Of a stretch of 41,337 nucleotides of DNA, positions 21,552 to 31,912 are shown piece after piece; position 1 is the stretch's first letter; every line of letters starts with the position of its first letter. The stretch lies in contig JAIXMR010000152.1 of assembly GCA_025677835.1 (NCBI GenBank), positions 1-41,337 of the forward strand, in the 5' to 3' direction. Under the pieces are notes generated by a model. The model worked only from the letters and a program-made list of their open reading frames with translations. It had not been told where the DNA came from and searched no databases. The translations under genes and the position numbers were made by a program. Source of the stretch: Sporodiniella umbellata (Eukaryota > Mucoromycota > Mucoromycetes > Mucorales > Rhizopodaceae).

Positions 21552-23288
21552 TTATGCTGGCTCTAACAAATCAAAGCTATTGTTACTTTGTGTTAACTTT
21601 GATGTGGCGGCTTTTCTTTTTGGTTTAGGCACTCGCCTAGGCTTCTCACACACGTCGACCCCATACTCAAACACTTGTCTTATCTCCAGATTTTGAGTCG
21701 TTAAACGGTAGACTTTGTTCAGCAACGTAACAAATTCCGGTGAAACATCAGGCAATAAAGAGCCAATACCATCTCCGCCTCGGGTTTTCTCAAGACAGTA
21801 GTGGAAGTATGGCCCATGGTAGAGTTGTAAAAGCGGTGCTTGGATTTCAATTGGTAGCATTTGTGACAAAATATAGGACGAGTATACTACGGTTTGATAC
21901 TGCGCCAATATATGAACAGATCGTCTGTTGAGAGCGGGCTTACCACACTCTAGCTTGGATTCCTCAAAACCTAAACTTGGGGCTAAGCAGACCAAGCACG
22001 CCAATACGAGAGCAAGGACTTCATGGTCTGCCAATTTCTCTGGTTCGTACGTACTCTCTGCTATCATATAGCGTAAACAAAGGGTCAAAAAGATCAAGCC
22101 GTCTGACTTTCTAACTGGCTGTAGGCAAATAGAACGGCTAGAATGAAGCTCAGTAAACCAATCCCAGTCTGTTGGTTGAGTTCGTTTTGAGCTATAAATC
22201 ATGACTTCCTCCAAATGTTGTTTTATTCGAATATATTCGATTACACCATACTCTTCCATTTCCAGACGCTCTCTCTGAATCTCATAGACCGCCTGTCTCA
22301 ATTTTTGACTAATGACCCAACTTGAGGGTTTCGTCACGTCTTCTAAAAAAATACTGGTCCACAACATCTGATGTTTGATCACATCTACCAGCAGCCGACT
22401 CAACTGATTATTGATCATTCGTGTGCAAGCTACAGCGTTAGGAATATAGCGCTCTATGGACTCTGCCAAATGCGATTTCTTTTGTTCGGGAACAAAATCA
22501 AGATTGTCTCCCCTGTGCCGGTTAATGAACTCAGCTACGGCCATTGGCCATTGTTTTTTAGTGACGGCTCCTCTGTTTCTCTCAATGATTGCTTTCCAGG
22601 CTCCTGTCGGCATATAATCGTTACCCATCAAGGTACCCAACAAGGGTAGATCTGTCGGGCTCAGTTTGAGTAACTCGGCCAGCCGGCCTGGACAAAACAC
22701 TTCAGCGTCCACCGATGTATCGACTCTCAAACTACTCAAGGGTATATAACCTTTACCGATCCGTGGATAGATATACATATCCGAATCTTGAGAAACTACG
22801 TAACCGCCTTCCTCTTCAGCAAGCCGGACCAACTCTCCATCTGCCTCATATTCGCATAGCTCAACACGTACCTTCAAAGCATTCAGTTGACTGATGACCA
22901 CATCGAGTGCCCAAGGGGGTAATAGAAAATAACAAAGAGCAGAGTCATCCTGATGGATGAGATCAAGCTGATTCATAAGTTGAGTACAACACTCGATCGA
23001 GCGCTTTCTTCGTTTTTTACGTGTTGGCAATTTTTCCAAAGGTATCGAACCGTCAAATAAAAAAACAGGCTCAATCCCAACTGATCGTAATCGATCCACT
23101 CTTTCTTTTACCATGGCTGCCATCCAAGAGTAATTACCTCCATAAACCCAGTCATTCTTAAGTTGGTGCACATAGGCATTGCCGTCGATGAAAAAAACAG
23201 TAGAAATTGCGTCTGAAGTTGACCAGGTCATAAAACGACCTAATGTAGGATGAGCTTCAACAAACTGTGAAAGTCCAGAGACTCCCAT
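21552..23288 (-). CDS. Asteroid-family XPG/PIN-like nuclease protein
   Basis: A single 578-aa exon. The start MGVSGLSQFVEAHP is the classic MG-[IV]-x-G-L opening of the XPG N-terminal domain. Acidic residues of the nuclease site are kept: D35 (FFIDGNAYVH), D79 (VFLFDGSIP), E146/E148/D150 (CEYEADGELVRLA), D168/D170 (VSQDSDMYIY) and D224 (LMGNDYMP). This layout fits the Asteroid (ASTE1) family better than FEN1/Rad2, since the helix-hairpin-helix and PCNA motif are lacking. Human ASTE1 acts with shieldin in DNA end processing; any such role here is inferred. The C-terminus is basic (RRVPKPKRKAAT) and may be a nuclear signal. The last third is duplicated at 17843-18543. The start ATG is preceded by an A-run. 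Confidence 0.87.
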   Translation of the reverse strand: MGVSGLSQFVEAHPTLGRFMTWSTSDAISTVFFIDGNAYVHQLKNDWVYGGNYSWMAAMVKERVDRLRSVGIEPVFLFDGSIPLEKLPTRKKRRKRSIECCTQLMNQLDLIHQDDSALCYFLLPPWALDVVISQLNALKVRVELCEYEADGELVRLAEEEGGYVVSQDSDMYIYPRIGKGYIPLSSLRVDTSVDAEVFCPGRLAELLKLSPTDLPLLGTLMGNDYMPTGAWKAIIERNRGAVTKKQWPMAVAEFINRHRGDNLDFVPEQKKSHLAESIERYIPNAVACTRMINNQLSRLLVDVIKHQMLWTSIFLEDVTKPSSWVISQKLRQAVYEIQRERLEMEEYGVIEYIRIKQHLEEVMIYSSKRTQPTDWDWFTELHSSRSICLQPVRKSDGLIFLTLCLRYMIAESTYEPEKLADHEVLALVLACLVCLAPSLGFEESKLECGKPALNRRSVHILAQYQTVVYSSYILSQMLPIEIQAPLLQLYHGPYFHYCLEKTRGGDGIGSLLPDVSPEFVTLLNKVYRLTTQNLEIRQVFEYGVDVCEKPRRVPKPKRKAATSKLTQSNNSFDLLEPA

Positions 23289-23446
23289 GATTCTTTAATT
23301 ACACGGAAAAAAAAAAAAAAAAAAAAACTATAAAATAAAAATATGCATTTTATCAAAGATAGTTATTTTATCATTAAAAAAAAAGAGCAGCATTTATTTT
23401 ATTTTTATTTTTATTTTTACTTTTTTTTTTCTTTACAGATTGATCC

Positions 23447-23741
23447 ATGGGAGCGCTATTTAGTATTTTTGCGTTACCAGCTTTAACTTCGATAGGGACA
23501 TGGGTTGTTGGCTGTTGTTCAGCTGCGGTATGCTCTTTAGGATGTAAAAAGTAAGCCTTTTTTTATGTATGGGTCCTCTGTATCTTTAACTCTCTTTCTA
23601 TCACTGATAGTTGGAATTGTGAAAATTCAATAGCCACTCGTATAGGGTATGCAGTAAGTGATCCTTAGGATCAAAATCAGAGCGTTAATCTGTTTTTATT
23701 TGAATAGCTGATATTTTTACTCAACTCGATGGTAGCTATTC

Positions 23742-23778
<37 letters not shown>

Positions 23779-25197
23779 GTTGATCACTCACACGTAGAGT
23801 ATGAATGTATCAGTTGGCTTGGTTGATGCTGTCTGATTTTGCAGTAAAGCAGATATCAAAGATAACATTAGATTACCTCAAACTGAGTTGTGTAGGAGGA
23901 AAATGTTATGGAACGATTGCAGTAAAGAGCTACCGATAGAATGCGTATTCCTATTGATTCTCTTTTCAAAAGGTCCATCGGGTTTGTTTTGCGCTCTTTT
24001 TCTTTCATGTTGTATTTGGATTATTGCTTTTAAAATCTCAAGGTCGATCTACGGTTCAGAATGGTTGGTGGGGTCCAAAGATTCTGTTCTGGATTTCACT
24101 TGTGGTGGGTTCTTTCTTTGTGCCCAACGAATTTTTCGAGATATGGGGGAACTACCTTGCATTGATAGGTGCTGCAGTTTTTATTCTCTATGGACTTGTG
24201 CTTCTGGTGGATTTTGCTCACCGTTGGACTGAAAGATGCCTGGAGAATATGGAATTCGACGACTCTAACAACACATGGAAATACATCTTGATCGGCAGCA
24301 CCCTGTTCACATTGATTTCGTCTGCGGTATTGATCGGTGTCCTTTATGGGTATTTTGCTGAATGCTCTCTCAACCAGTTCTTTATCACTTTTCATCTGAT
24401 TCTGACGTTGAGTGTTGCTTTGCTCTGTATCTGGCCACAAGTACAAGAGGCCAATCCACGTTCTGGATTATCACAGTCTTCTATTGTGATTCTCTATGGC
24501 ACCTATCTCGTGTTGTCCGCAGTTGCTAATGAACCCGACGATCAAGGATGCAATCCGCTAGTGAGATCGGATGGACCCAAAACAACCTCCATTCTGCTAG
24601 GTACTCTATTTACCTTTTTGGCGATTGCCTACTCTACCAGTAGAGCTGCTTACAAAGGTAGGCCGACTCTTGATCGCTCTGTTGACTGACCCAAACCAGA
24701 TAGGGATGGAATGCAGCACTCAGAAAGTCGAGAAAACCTGTTGATAGAAAATGGGTAGGTAGAAATCCATGACCCAATGAATACTGAACCGTTTGTTTTG
24801 TAGCGCCTATACTCAATCTTCTATTGACCAAGACAAAGATAGCGAACCATACAATTACTCTTTTTTTCATTTCGTTTTTGCTATGGCTAGCATGTATGTG
24901 GCTATGTTATTGACCAATTGGTAACAACAGGGTACACGATAGATTGTTTTTAATCGACTTATCTGTGGTCAATAGGAATACTATCATTTCAGAAGCAACT
25001 GATTCGGGTACACTTGTACGTATAGGAAACAGCTATATTGCTGTTTGGGTAAAGATTGTTTCAGGCTGGCTATGTTATCTTCTTTATGGCTGGAGCTTAT
25101 TAGCACCTGTATTCATGCCTGATCGGTTCTTGGTAAATAACTCTTGTGTGTATCGACTGCTTTACTAAGCCCTTTTCTTGGGTAATAGGATGATTAA
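23447..25197 (+). CDS. TMS1: SERINC/TMS1-family membrane protein
   Basis: Nine exons, 23447-23550, 23611-23653, 23708-23731, 23814-23921, 23973-24657, 24700-24754, 24804-24920, 24976-25132 and 25189-25197, give 433 aa. SERINC landmarks appear in order: GTWVVGCCSAAVCS, RIGYALIFLLNSM, SCVGGKCYGTIAVHRVCFALF, VQNGWWGPKILFWI, FFVPNEFFEIWG, FHFVFAMASMYVAMLLTNW, SYIAVWVKIVSGW and PVFMPDRF. There are about ten membrane helices. The yeast and animal relatives sit in vacuole/endosome/plasma membranes and act on phospholipids (scramblase-like; serine-lipid roles are debated). Intron 3 holds a T-run of nearly 40. The last 9-nt exon (DD-stop) is chosen because a branch-like TTTACTAAG precedes the AG; reading through 25132 instead adds 14 residues. 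Exon 3 is only 24 nt. Confidence 0.88.
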
Positions 25198-25422
25198 CTC
25201 CAGATTTTCGGTGGAAAGAAACAAAAAAAAAAAAAAAAAAAAAAAACTCTGACTGAACATACACCCTCTTTAACAATTCATATTCACTCTTTATTACCCA
25301 AGGGCTTGTTTTCTGCGCCTCTTTTTGCTTACTAAGAGGAGTGATGTACCTTACTACAGATAAAATAAAGTTGTAAAAGTGTTTGTGAGTATTACTTTGA
25401 ATCATCGCTGCTGAGTTTTCGC

Positions 25423-25453
<31 letters not shown>

Positions 25454-25963
25454 ACGCATAAACCCATCCATGATCTCTAGTGATCGATATGTAACCTACC
25501 CTGGTGTAGTTTTCAATCGCAAAATAACATATTTATTCATTATTTAAAGGAATACAACTATATATTGAGTCGTAGTAAACAGTTTTCTTCAGATACATAA
25601 AAAAAAAAAAAAAAGAAATCAAAGAATTTTAATAAAGCTCTTCAATTTTAGATACCTGAGTACAGTTGGCATCTTTTGTTTGTTTTCAAGAAATATTCTC
25701 ACTTCTTTTTTTAAAATTCTACTACGGCGTTTCTAGAGTAGGTGTCTTGTGAAAAATTCTGTGGTTTTAGCCTATAAGTTGCTTTAGAATTACATAGATC
25801 AAGCGAAAGAGTATAACAAACACGTATCGCGTTGTTTTGAGGTTTTACTGTTTATTTCTTGTCTATTACTTGATGTTTATGATTTCTAGTTGAAGAAGAC
25901 GTGATCTTTCAAAAGTTTATCGAGAAAATTATACATGTGTATATTAAACATCTAGACTTGAGC
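25198..25963. other. Intergenic region with (TCAA)n microsatellite
   Basis: 3' flank of the SERINC gene. It has an A-run at about 25223-25246, a tetranucleotide (TCAA)n tract at 25423-25452 and an A-run at about 25600-25614. No gene-like frame was seen. It ends abruptly where the left arm of the large inverted repeat begins. Confidence 0.6.
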
Positions 25964-26035
25964 CAAGACAAAAGAAAGTTTGAAAAATACTAAAACTTTA
26001 GATGTTAAGTTGGAAGAAAAGGCAACTTTATTTAA

Positions 26036-26150
26036 AAAAGTAAAAAAGAGCAAAAAAGTAAAAAAGCAAAAAAAGAGCAAAAAAGTAAAAAAGCAAAAAA
26101 AGAGCAAAAAAGTAAAAAAGCAAAAAAAGCAAAAAAGTAAAAAAAAAAGT
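26036..26150. repeat. Tandem repeat of GCAAAAAAAGAGCAAAAAAG-like units in the left arm
   Basis: About three and a half copies of a unit near 30 bp made of AAAAAAG blocks separated by GC, GAGC and GT. In one frame it reads as Lys/Ser/Val/Gln repeats, but the frame has no domain and the composition explains it. The mirror copy is at 34454-34568. Confidence 0.8.
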
Positions 26151-26169
26151 ACTCTTCTTGGTTCTCAAA

Positions 26170-26190
26170 AAAAGAGCCAACGGCTCTTTT
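26170..26190 (-). terminator. Stem-loop with T-run (left arm), terminator-like
   Basis: A 9-bp perfect stem with a 3-nt loop. Read on the minus strand it is followed by TTTTTTT. This looks like a Pol III or factor-independent stop, but in a fungal nucleus a T-run alone would suffice, so function is uncertain. The identical copy lies at 34414-34434. Confidence 0.4.
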
Positions 26191-26194
26191 AATG

Positions 26195-26860
26195 ATATGC
26201 AGAATCAACCACGAGCAGGTGAGAGTACATCTGATTCCGTCAAGTTCCCCAGTTGCAAGCAGTAGCGCGAGGGTCAGTTCGATACCGCAAACCTCCAGGG
26301 TCTTGCACACTTTTCAGAACCGTCCGACCCAAAAGGCTTTCAAGATCATCCAAGTGCTAGTGAATAGGAACCCAACCCCTTAAATTCCGTACACCATTTT
26401 TTAGGGTGCAGCATAGGTTCACTCTTTGGCCTCCCCACCCGGTATGCAAATGTACTTCTTACCAAGTAGGTTCGCACAAGCTTAGTTCACTGACCGCCAA
26501 AGAGAATCGTAATAACATCCCGCATGCATACACCGCGCCTCCAGACCCATTTCCTTGCAGCCATGGGGCTCTGACTCTGCTTAGCCTTCAGAACTACTCC
26601 GTACCTCCCAACAAAAGTACAGAGGTCAACGCCGTTCGCACTACACCGAAGCTTTGATTAACGATAATGGGTAGGACTTTCTTGTCGCGTTGCATAAGGT
26701 AAGTCATGCCTCGCAGCCGCTTCATTATCCGTATGCGCGCGCATACAAGACACATATGTTGGGTTGCAGAAAAATCAAAGAGTGAGAAACCAACCAATGT
26801 CGATTACCAGCAGAGAAAGAGTGGCTCCCCATAGCCTCCGTAAAACAAGACGGAATACCT
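26195..26860. ncRNA. Candidate structured non-coding RNA core (unassigned), left arm
   Basis: This segment is clearly richer in G+C than its flanks, has no credible protein frame on either strand and is preserved in both arms. On the strand read leftwards it begins after a TATAAAATA-like box (about 26910-26920) and ends at a stem-loop (AAAAGAGCC/GGCTCTTTT) followed by seven T, a layout that resembles a Pol III unit. It includes a 16-bp perfect palindrome at 26731-26746. No match to tRNA, 5S, SRP, RNase P or telomerase RNA could be established by eye. Transcription and strand are inferred. Confidence 0.35.
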
Positions 26861-27532
26861 AAAGAAAAAAAAAAAAAAAAAAAAAAAAGGAAAGACGCGT
26901 TTATTCTTGGTATTTTATAATCCAAAGCGATCTATGATATAATCTTTTGTCATTGCCTTTTCTTTTTTTTTTCTATCTATTCCTGCAAGTAAATTAGCTT
27001 TTTGCGCTTTTCGTTTTTTAATTTCCGTAAGTAAACAAAGGAAAAAAAAAACTAACAATAGCCTTTAAGCGTTCCCTGCTTCCCCTTCCGTCTTTACCTT
27101 TTAGTAAGAATCATAGAGTAAGCCTATAGCTACCCATAGAGATGCGTCTTGCCAGTCTGATCTCTTTTATGACGCGCTTAAAAGCAGGTTTTGTAAAGCA
27201 GAAGGCTATCGTCTGTGTTACATGTGATAAGGAAAGCACCTATTACCGTCTTTTATTATCTTTTTTTTGTTTTGTTTTTTTTTTAGTCTTTTTTGAGCCA
27301 AGCAGCTCAAAGGTTTTTTTCAGTGAAGCCTTTCACACTAAATTTTTTTTTGCAAAAAAAAAAAAAAAAAAAAAAACTGCTGCTCTTGTAAGCTCTCCGT
27401 ACTATCTCTAACACAGACTATCATTTTACAAATGGTCAAAGCTTTTTCTTCTGTAAGAGGCTAAAGCCAAATCGGAAACAAGTCTCTTAACGATCTAAGC
27501 TCCGCCGATGATCGCCTTAGGTTCAGTTTACA

Positions 27533-29012
27533 GTAAAAATATATCCCTAAAAAAGACTGCCCGCTTGTTTTATTTCACTACTTGAAAAGGTTTTCAAGAT
27601 GATATTTTTTCTGAGTTTGTAGTTCTCAGAGTGCGCAATACAAAAAGGGTGTGCTTTTATTGCCTTGTAAAAACAGTGTTAGCGAGCGTTGGATCTTTAT
27701 ATAATGGGCGTAGATTTTAGCTATAAAACAGCTCTAAAGCCGTTTCAGACAAACTTTACAATACACAATTTTTTTCAAGGTTGAATTTTGCCATTATTGA
27801 GTCATTGTAATTTACTGTATTATAGTAGAGTTACTTAAGCATGAATGGCTTGTCTTTTTGTGAACGGTTCTCATGTTTAATTGGTATCGCATAGCTCATA
27901 AAATTCCATAGTAATCTTTGTTCTTTTCTAAACTGAAGAATTACAAACAATGGCTCGTGATCCTAATAGAGCTCTTGAGTTTATTGTTTCGTTTCCTTTC
28001 TTACTAATTTTGTCGTTCAAAAACAACAATAAAAAAAAGAGATATAAGCAGGACTAAAACTTTGTCCACACTGAGCTTGTTTGTTTCTTTGAAGCTAAGA
28101 CCGCGGTCATTTGTTTTTATTAGACTGTCTAGTTTAGCCATAGTTTATTGAAGTTTCGTAATGCCAAAACACGAACGATTGTTTAAGCAATCAATAGACT
28201 CTAATGTACCTTCTCTTATAATAACCTTAACAGCTTATGGAGTAAAGTATTTGATATTGTTTTTTGGGCTCTTTATACAAATAAATGAAGATTAGAATTT
28301 ATAGTGTTTATTCTCTTTTCTATTTAAAAATAAATCACTAGATATAGGATTTGGCTGTTTGTTGAAATATCCCGTGGGTGCTAGCTTCTATCAATGTTCT
28401 TGAAACTGTAGGATTTTTTCTACAACGAATTTTCTGATAAATAAATCCTCGCACTTTTTGTCAAGTTTGGAAGTGGTCTTTTACCAGCATCGCTTGGCTT
28501 CCAACTGGATATTTAGGACAATACAAGGCCATTTTTCAAATTTGGCTTTTCCAAAATTTTATGATTTTTTTATCTTTTGTTCGAGTGCTAGTAAAATAAC
28601 AAGAATCGGCATTGTTTGCTATAAAGCTTACCCGTGTAGAGTTTTGTAGACGAGATTCACTTTTAACATCCAAGTAATCTAAGCCCACTAGCCTATCTCA
28701 CAAACATGGTTGAATACAATCTATATTTTTGTATCCCAGTGTGTTTTCAATTGAGTTTGTAGTGTATAAAAGAATGGCCAGAGTAATAAAAAAAAAGGCT
28801 AGAGATTTAGTAGTAAATGATGTGTTAACTTACCAAATACAATAGAGTTTGATATATTATAAGTTTGTATATACGGCAGACTTGGATGGTAAAAAAAAAG
28901 TGTGTTTTAGTATGAAAATAATACTCAAAAGCTCATATTTAGTGGTAAATATCATCAGAACTTCTAGCCTAAATATGCTAATCAGTCTGGTATGCTTTTT
29001 CATTTTTTTTTT
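27533..29012. other. AT-rich spacer between inverted arms, no gene seen
   Basis: About 1.5 kb with short open frames only (for example 28458-28649) and no family resemblance, hairpin array or transposon remnant that could be recognised. Confidence 0.5.
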
Positions 29013-29692
29013 TAGTACGGTACGGTACGATACGCTTTCCTTTTTTCTTAGTACGGTACGATACGCTTTCATTTTTTCTTAGTACGGTACGGTACAGTAC
29101 GATACGATACGCTTTCATTTTTTCTTAGTGCGGTACGGTACGGTACGATACGCTTTCATTTTTTTTTTAGTACGGTACGGTACGGTACGATACGATACGC
29201 TTTCCTTTTTTCTTAGTACGGTACGATACGCTTTCATTTTTTCTTAGTACGGTACGGTACAGTACGATACGATACGCTTTCATTTTTTCTTAGTACGGTA
29301 CGGTACAGTACGATACGATACGCTTTCATTTTTTCTTAGTGCGGTACGGTACGGTACGATACGCTTTCATTTTTTTTTTAGTGCGGTACGGTACGGTACG
29401 CTTTCATTTTTTCTTAGTACGGTACGGTACGATACGCTTTCATTTTTTCTTAGTACGGTACGGCACGGTACGATACGCTTTCATTTTTTCTTAGTACGGT
29501 ACGATTCGCTTTCATTTTTTTTTTTAGTATGGTACGGTAAGATACGCTTTCATTTTTTCTTAGTACGGTACGGTACGCTTTCATTTTTTCTTAGTACGGT
29601 ACGGTACGGTACGATACGCTTTCATTTTTTGGTACATTTTTTCATTTTTGGTGCGCTTTTTCTCTTTTTTTTCTTTTTTTTGGGTACGGTAC
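29013..29692. repeat. Nested minisatellite of TACGG pentamers in ~35-50 bp units
   Basis: Sixteen units, each ending in CGCTTTC followed by a T-rich spacer (ATTTTTTCTTAG) and then one to five TACGG/TACGA/TACAG pentamers. Units vary in pentamer number, and a block of four to five units (about 29015-29155) is repeated with small changes at about 29180-29365, so there is a higher-order period near 165-210 bp. The right end decays into GGTAC-T mixtures to 29692. It is non-coding. Confidence 0.93.
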
Positions 29693-30459
29693 GGTCAGAA
29701 GTTAAAGAATCTGAATATGTCTCACACTATAACGATATTTTTGAACACTATAATTATCTTCCTATTTGTTTGATCATCAGCCAACAGAAAGTTAGTGATA
29801 ACATTTTTAATCAAACCACGCAATATCAAAAGCTTTCATTTTGAAAGAAATACAATGTGCGTTTTGGGAAAAAAAAATGTTTATTGCTATCAAAAGGCAA
29901 TACTGACAACAGAAATGAAATAGAAAGTCACTCATTATGGGACATAGTGACGGTTACTAATCGGTATAGAAAGATTCTATTATTAAACAAATGATTTATT
30001 TATAAATGGCTACTTTTGAAGCGTTTCACAAGTGTTAGTATTGGTAGTAGAGACAGAGCACATGGTAGTAGTAGAAGCAGAGGGTATGGCACTATTGGCA
30101 AAAGATTTGATGCGTTTATTGTAGTGTGCTCTGAGACTTTCACTTGTTTTAAACTATACAACTAATGTATTCTTTTGTTAGTGGCATTGATTAAAGCACT
30201 CTATCCAGTTAACTCTTCTAGTCTTTTCACTTTGGAAACACTTTACATAATCATTAATTTAAGCGAAACCGTTGTACGCGGTGCAATTTGATTGTGTTGA
30301 CTACAGATGTTTGATGTGGTATGTGTCGGGAATAAGTGTTGTCTCCTTTCCTAGCAGATGTGAGATCGGTCTAGTCTTTCATAAAATTACAAGCGAAGGA
30401 TATAACACTATTTTAAAGATTTCTCTTCATTCAAACACTTTTGGGAAAATGATAATGAA
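29693..30459. other. Spacer with a weak coding-like fragment
   Basis: On the minus strand about 30019-30163 is open after a TATAG acceptor-like site and reads FKTSESLRAHYNKRIKSFAN.. with a Ser/Thr-rich tail to a stop. It may be the last exon of a decayed gene; no partner exons or family could be recognised. The right edge joins the transposon copy. Confidence 0.3.
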
Positions 30460-31912
30460 TACTTATTCCGCCCTTCATAATCTTTTTTTGTTACTTTTTT
30501 AGCTGATTCACATGTGCGATATGTGAAACTATCATCTGTGTTCTTCTAACATCAACCTTTGCTTTTGAGCAAAATTTCTCAATTGGATTCAAGAAAGAAG
30601 AATGTGATGGCAGATATATGCACTTGCATCCTTGTTCTTCGATCAATGCTTTTGATTACTTTTGACTTATGAATAGGTGCATTATCCATAACAATATACT
30701 GCCCTTTGTATTGTTTTTATCTAGTGTATCCATTATGTTGTTTAGATAGGCCAAAAAGTGTTCAGTTCTTGTCCCGACTTTGCCATTGATTTTTACTTCC
30801 TTACCACCCGTCCTTCTTTTTTTTTTTTTTAGAAGCTGGTTGCGGTTTTTTGACTTCAATATCTATGATATCTGCTTGAGAAATTGCATCTGAAATTGCA
30901 AATGTACATTTGGTACAGTGCCCTTTGCAGGTATGCCTTTTAATGAACGGCGTGGTTTCTTTTCGTATGCAAATTGAAACTTGTTTCGTCGATAAAAACA
31001 CAATTCTTAGAAAAATCCATATCTGCATTACTCTTCTATTGTTTAACAATTGCTTTTCGCAATGCTATTACTCTGTCAGAATTTTGCAGCTGTTGATAAT
31101 TTTTTTCAAGTTTTTCTAGCGCGATTTTTTGCTCATGTATCAAATGTTTGTGGACGGCAGAAATAGAGATTTTCAAACCCTCAAACTTCTCGCAAAGCTT
31201 TAACTTTAACTCATCTAATATAGCAGTTGTATTCTTTTCGATATAGTCAGCTAGAAATTTGGAATACTTTTCAGTCAAACTACTACGAGTTCTTCTACGA
31301 GGTTTAGAACCAGATACAAGAAGTCGTCTCTCAGGATCATTGTTGTAAGTTTTAACATAACTCTGGGCAGTGTGTAAATCAATCTCAGTGGCTAAATCTG
31401 CAGCTTTTGTCATGACTTACTCTTTGATTATTAAGTCAAAGAGCTTCTCATCTTGTTTTAACATACAAAGCCGTATGTCTTTTTCTCAATGGCACTGACT
31501 TTGCAAAGAGAAAAACAACTCCAAAAAAATCTTTATTCTCTTCCTCTATTAAATCCACTTTTGTATATTCACATACATATGATACAGAATCATTCTTAAT
31601 TCGTCTTGTTTTCTCCATCCTTTCGTCGCTCAAACTGAAAAGCTCAATTGCCGATTTTTTCTACTTGTCGTCTTTCACATAATCATCAAATGAAGTGCCG
31701 ATATAGTTACCTGAAATCAACTAAACAAAAGAAAAAAAGAGTTGAAACGTTTACGATATTTTAGGTTATTATATATATTTTTTTTCTAATCTCTTGGCGC
31801 AAAAATTGCTACCAAGCAACGTAAAACTATTTTTGTCTTGACGTAAATAATCTTCTAATGTCAATGCTAATTGATTTTTAACTCAACGCAAACTCATTCA
31901 AAAAACGGTACT
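30460..31912 (-). mobile_element. IS630/Tc1-mariner-type DNA transposon, copy 2, degenerate
   Basis: It aligns to 1-1430 with a constant start (position 1 equals 30460) in the same orientation. The N-terminal frame at 31036-31413 is intact here (125 aa; ATEIDLHTAQSYVKTYNND then a long basic/helical stretch), while copy 1 is frameshifted. The DDE core, by contrast, has lost single bases near 30703, 30908 and 30950, so MDNAPIH is out of frame. The extra A between the second Asp and the final Glu (NPIE) is shared with copy 1. The right end carries about 24 bp (near 31863-31886) absent from copy 1. It sits inside the 5.5-kb interval of the inverted repeat. It is not autonomous. Confidence 0.87.

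Larger units (their letters stand above)
25964..27532. repeat. Left arm of a 1,569-bp inverted repeat
   Basis: It pairs with 33072-34640 in reverse complement: every pair of coordinates sums to 60604 from end to end, so there is no net indel, even through long A-runs. One mismatch was spotted (26894 G against 33710). Order within the arm: a K-codon-like tandem repeat (26036-26150), a 9-bp stem-loop (26170-26190), a GC-richer core (about 26195-26860), an A-run, then AT-rich sequence. The open frames inside (60-92 aa) are not convincing as proteins. No target-site duplication is visible outside the arms. Confidence 0.93.

Noticed and set aside
21740..22649. Plus-strand frames opposite the Asteroid gene
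   Set aside because: Shadows of the 578-aa coding frame on the other strand.
25940..25963. Target-site duplication flanking the inverted arms
   Set aside because: Outside sequences (CTTGAGC on the left, TATCTAT on the right) do not match in either orientation.
25980..26192. 70-aa Lys-rich frame in the left arm (and 34412-34624 in the right arm)
   Set aside because: It is produced by the A-rich tandem repeat; no domain and no start context, and it continues through the stem-loop region.
26265..26290. tRNA B-box-like AGTTCGATACC
   Set aside because: The flanks do not form a T-arm or a cloverleaf.
26770..26795. U3 snoRNA-like GAGTGAGAAACC in the arm core
   Set aside because: It matches a box B-like word, but the only box C-like word (GATGATCTTGA) lies on the opposite strand and no full U3 layout could be drawn.
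29013..29692. CRISPR-like regular repeats
   Set aside because: Repeats are pentamer-based with no unique spacers, and the organism is eukaryotic.
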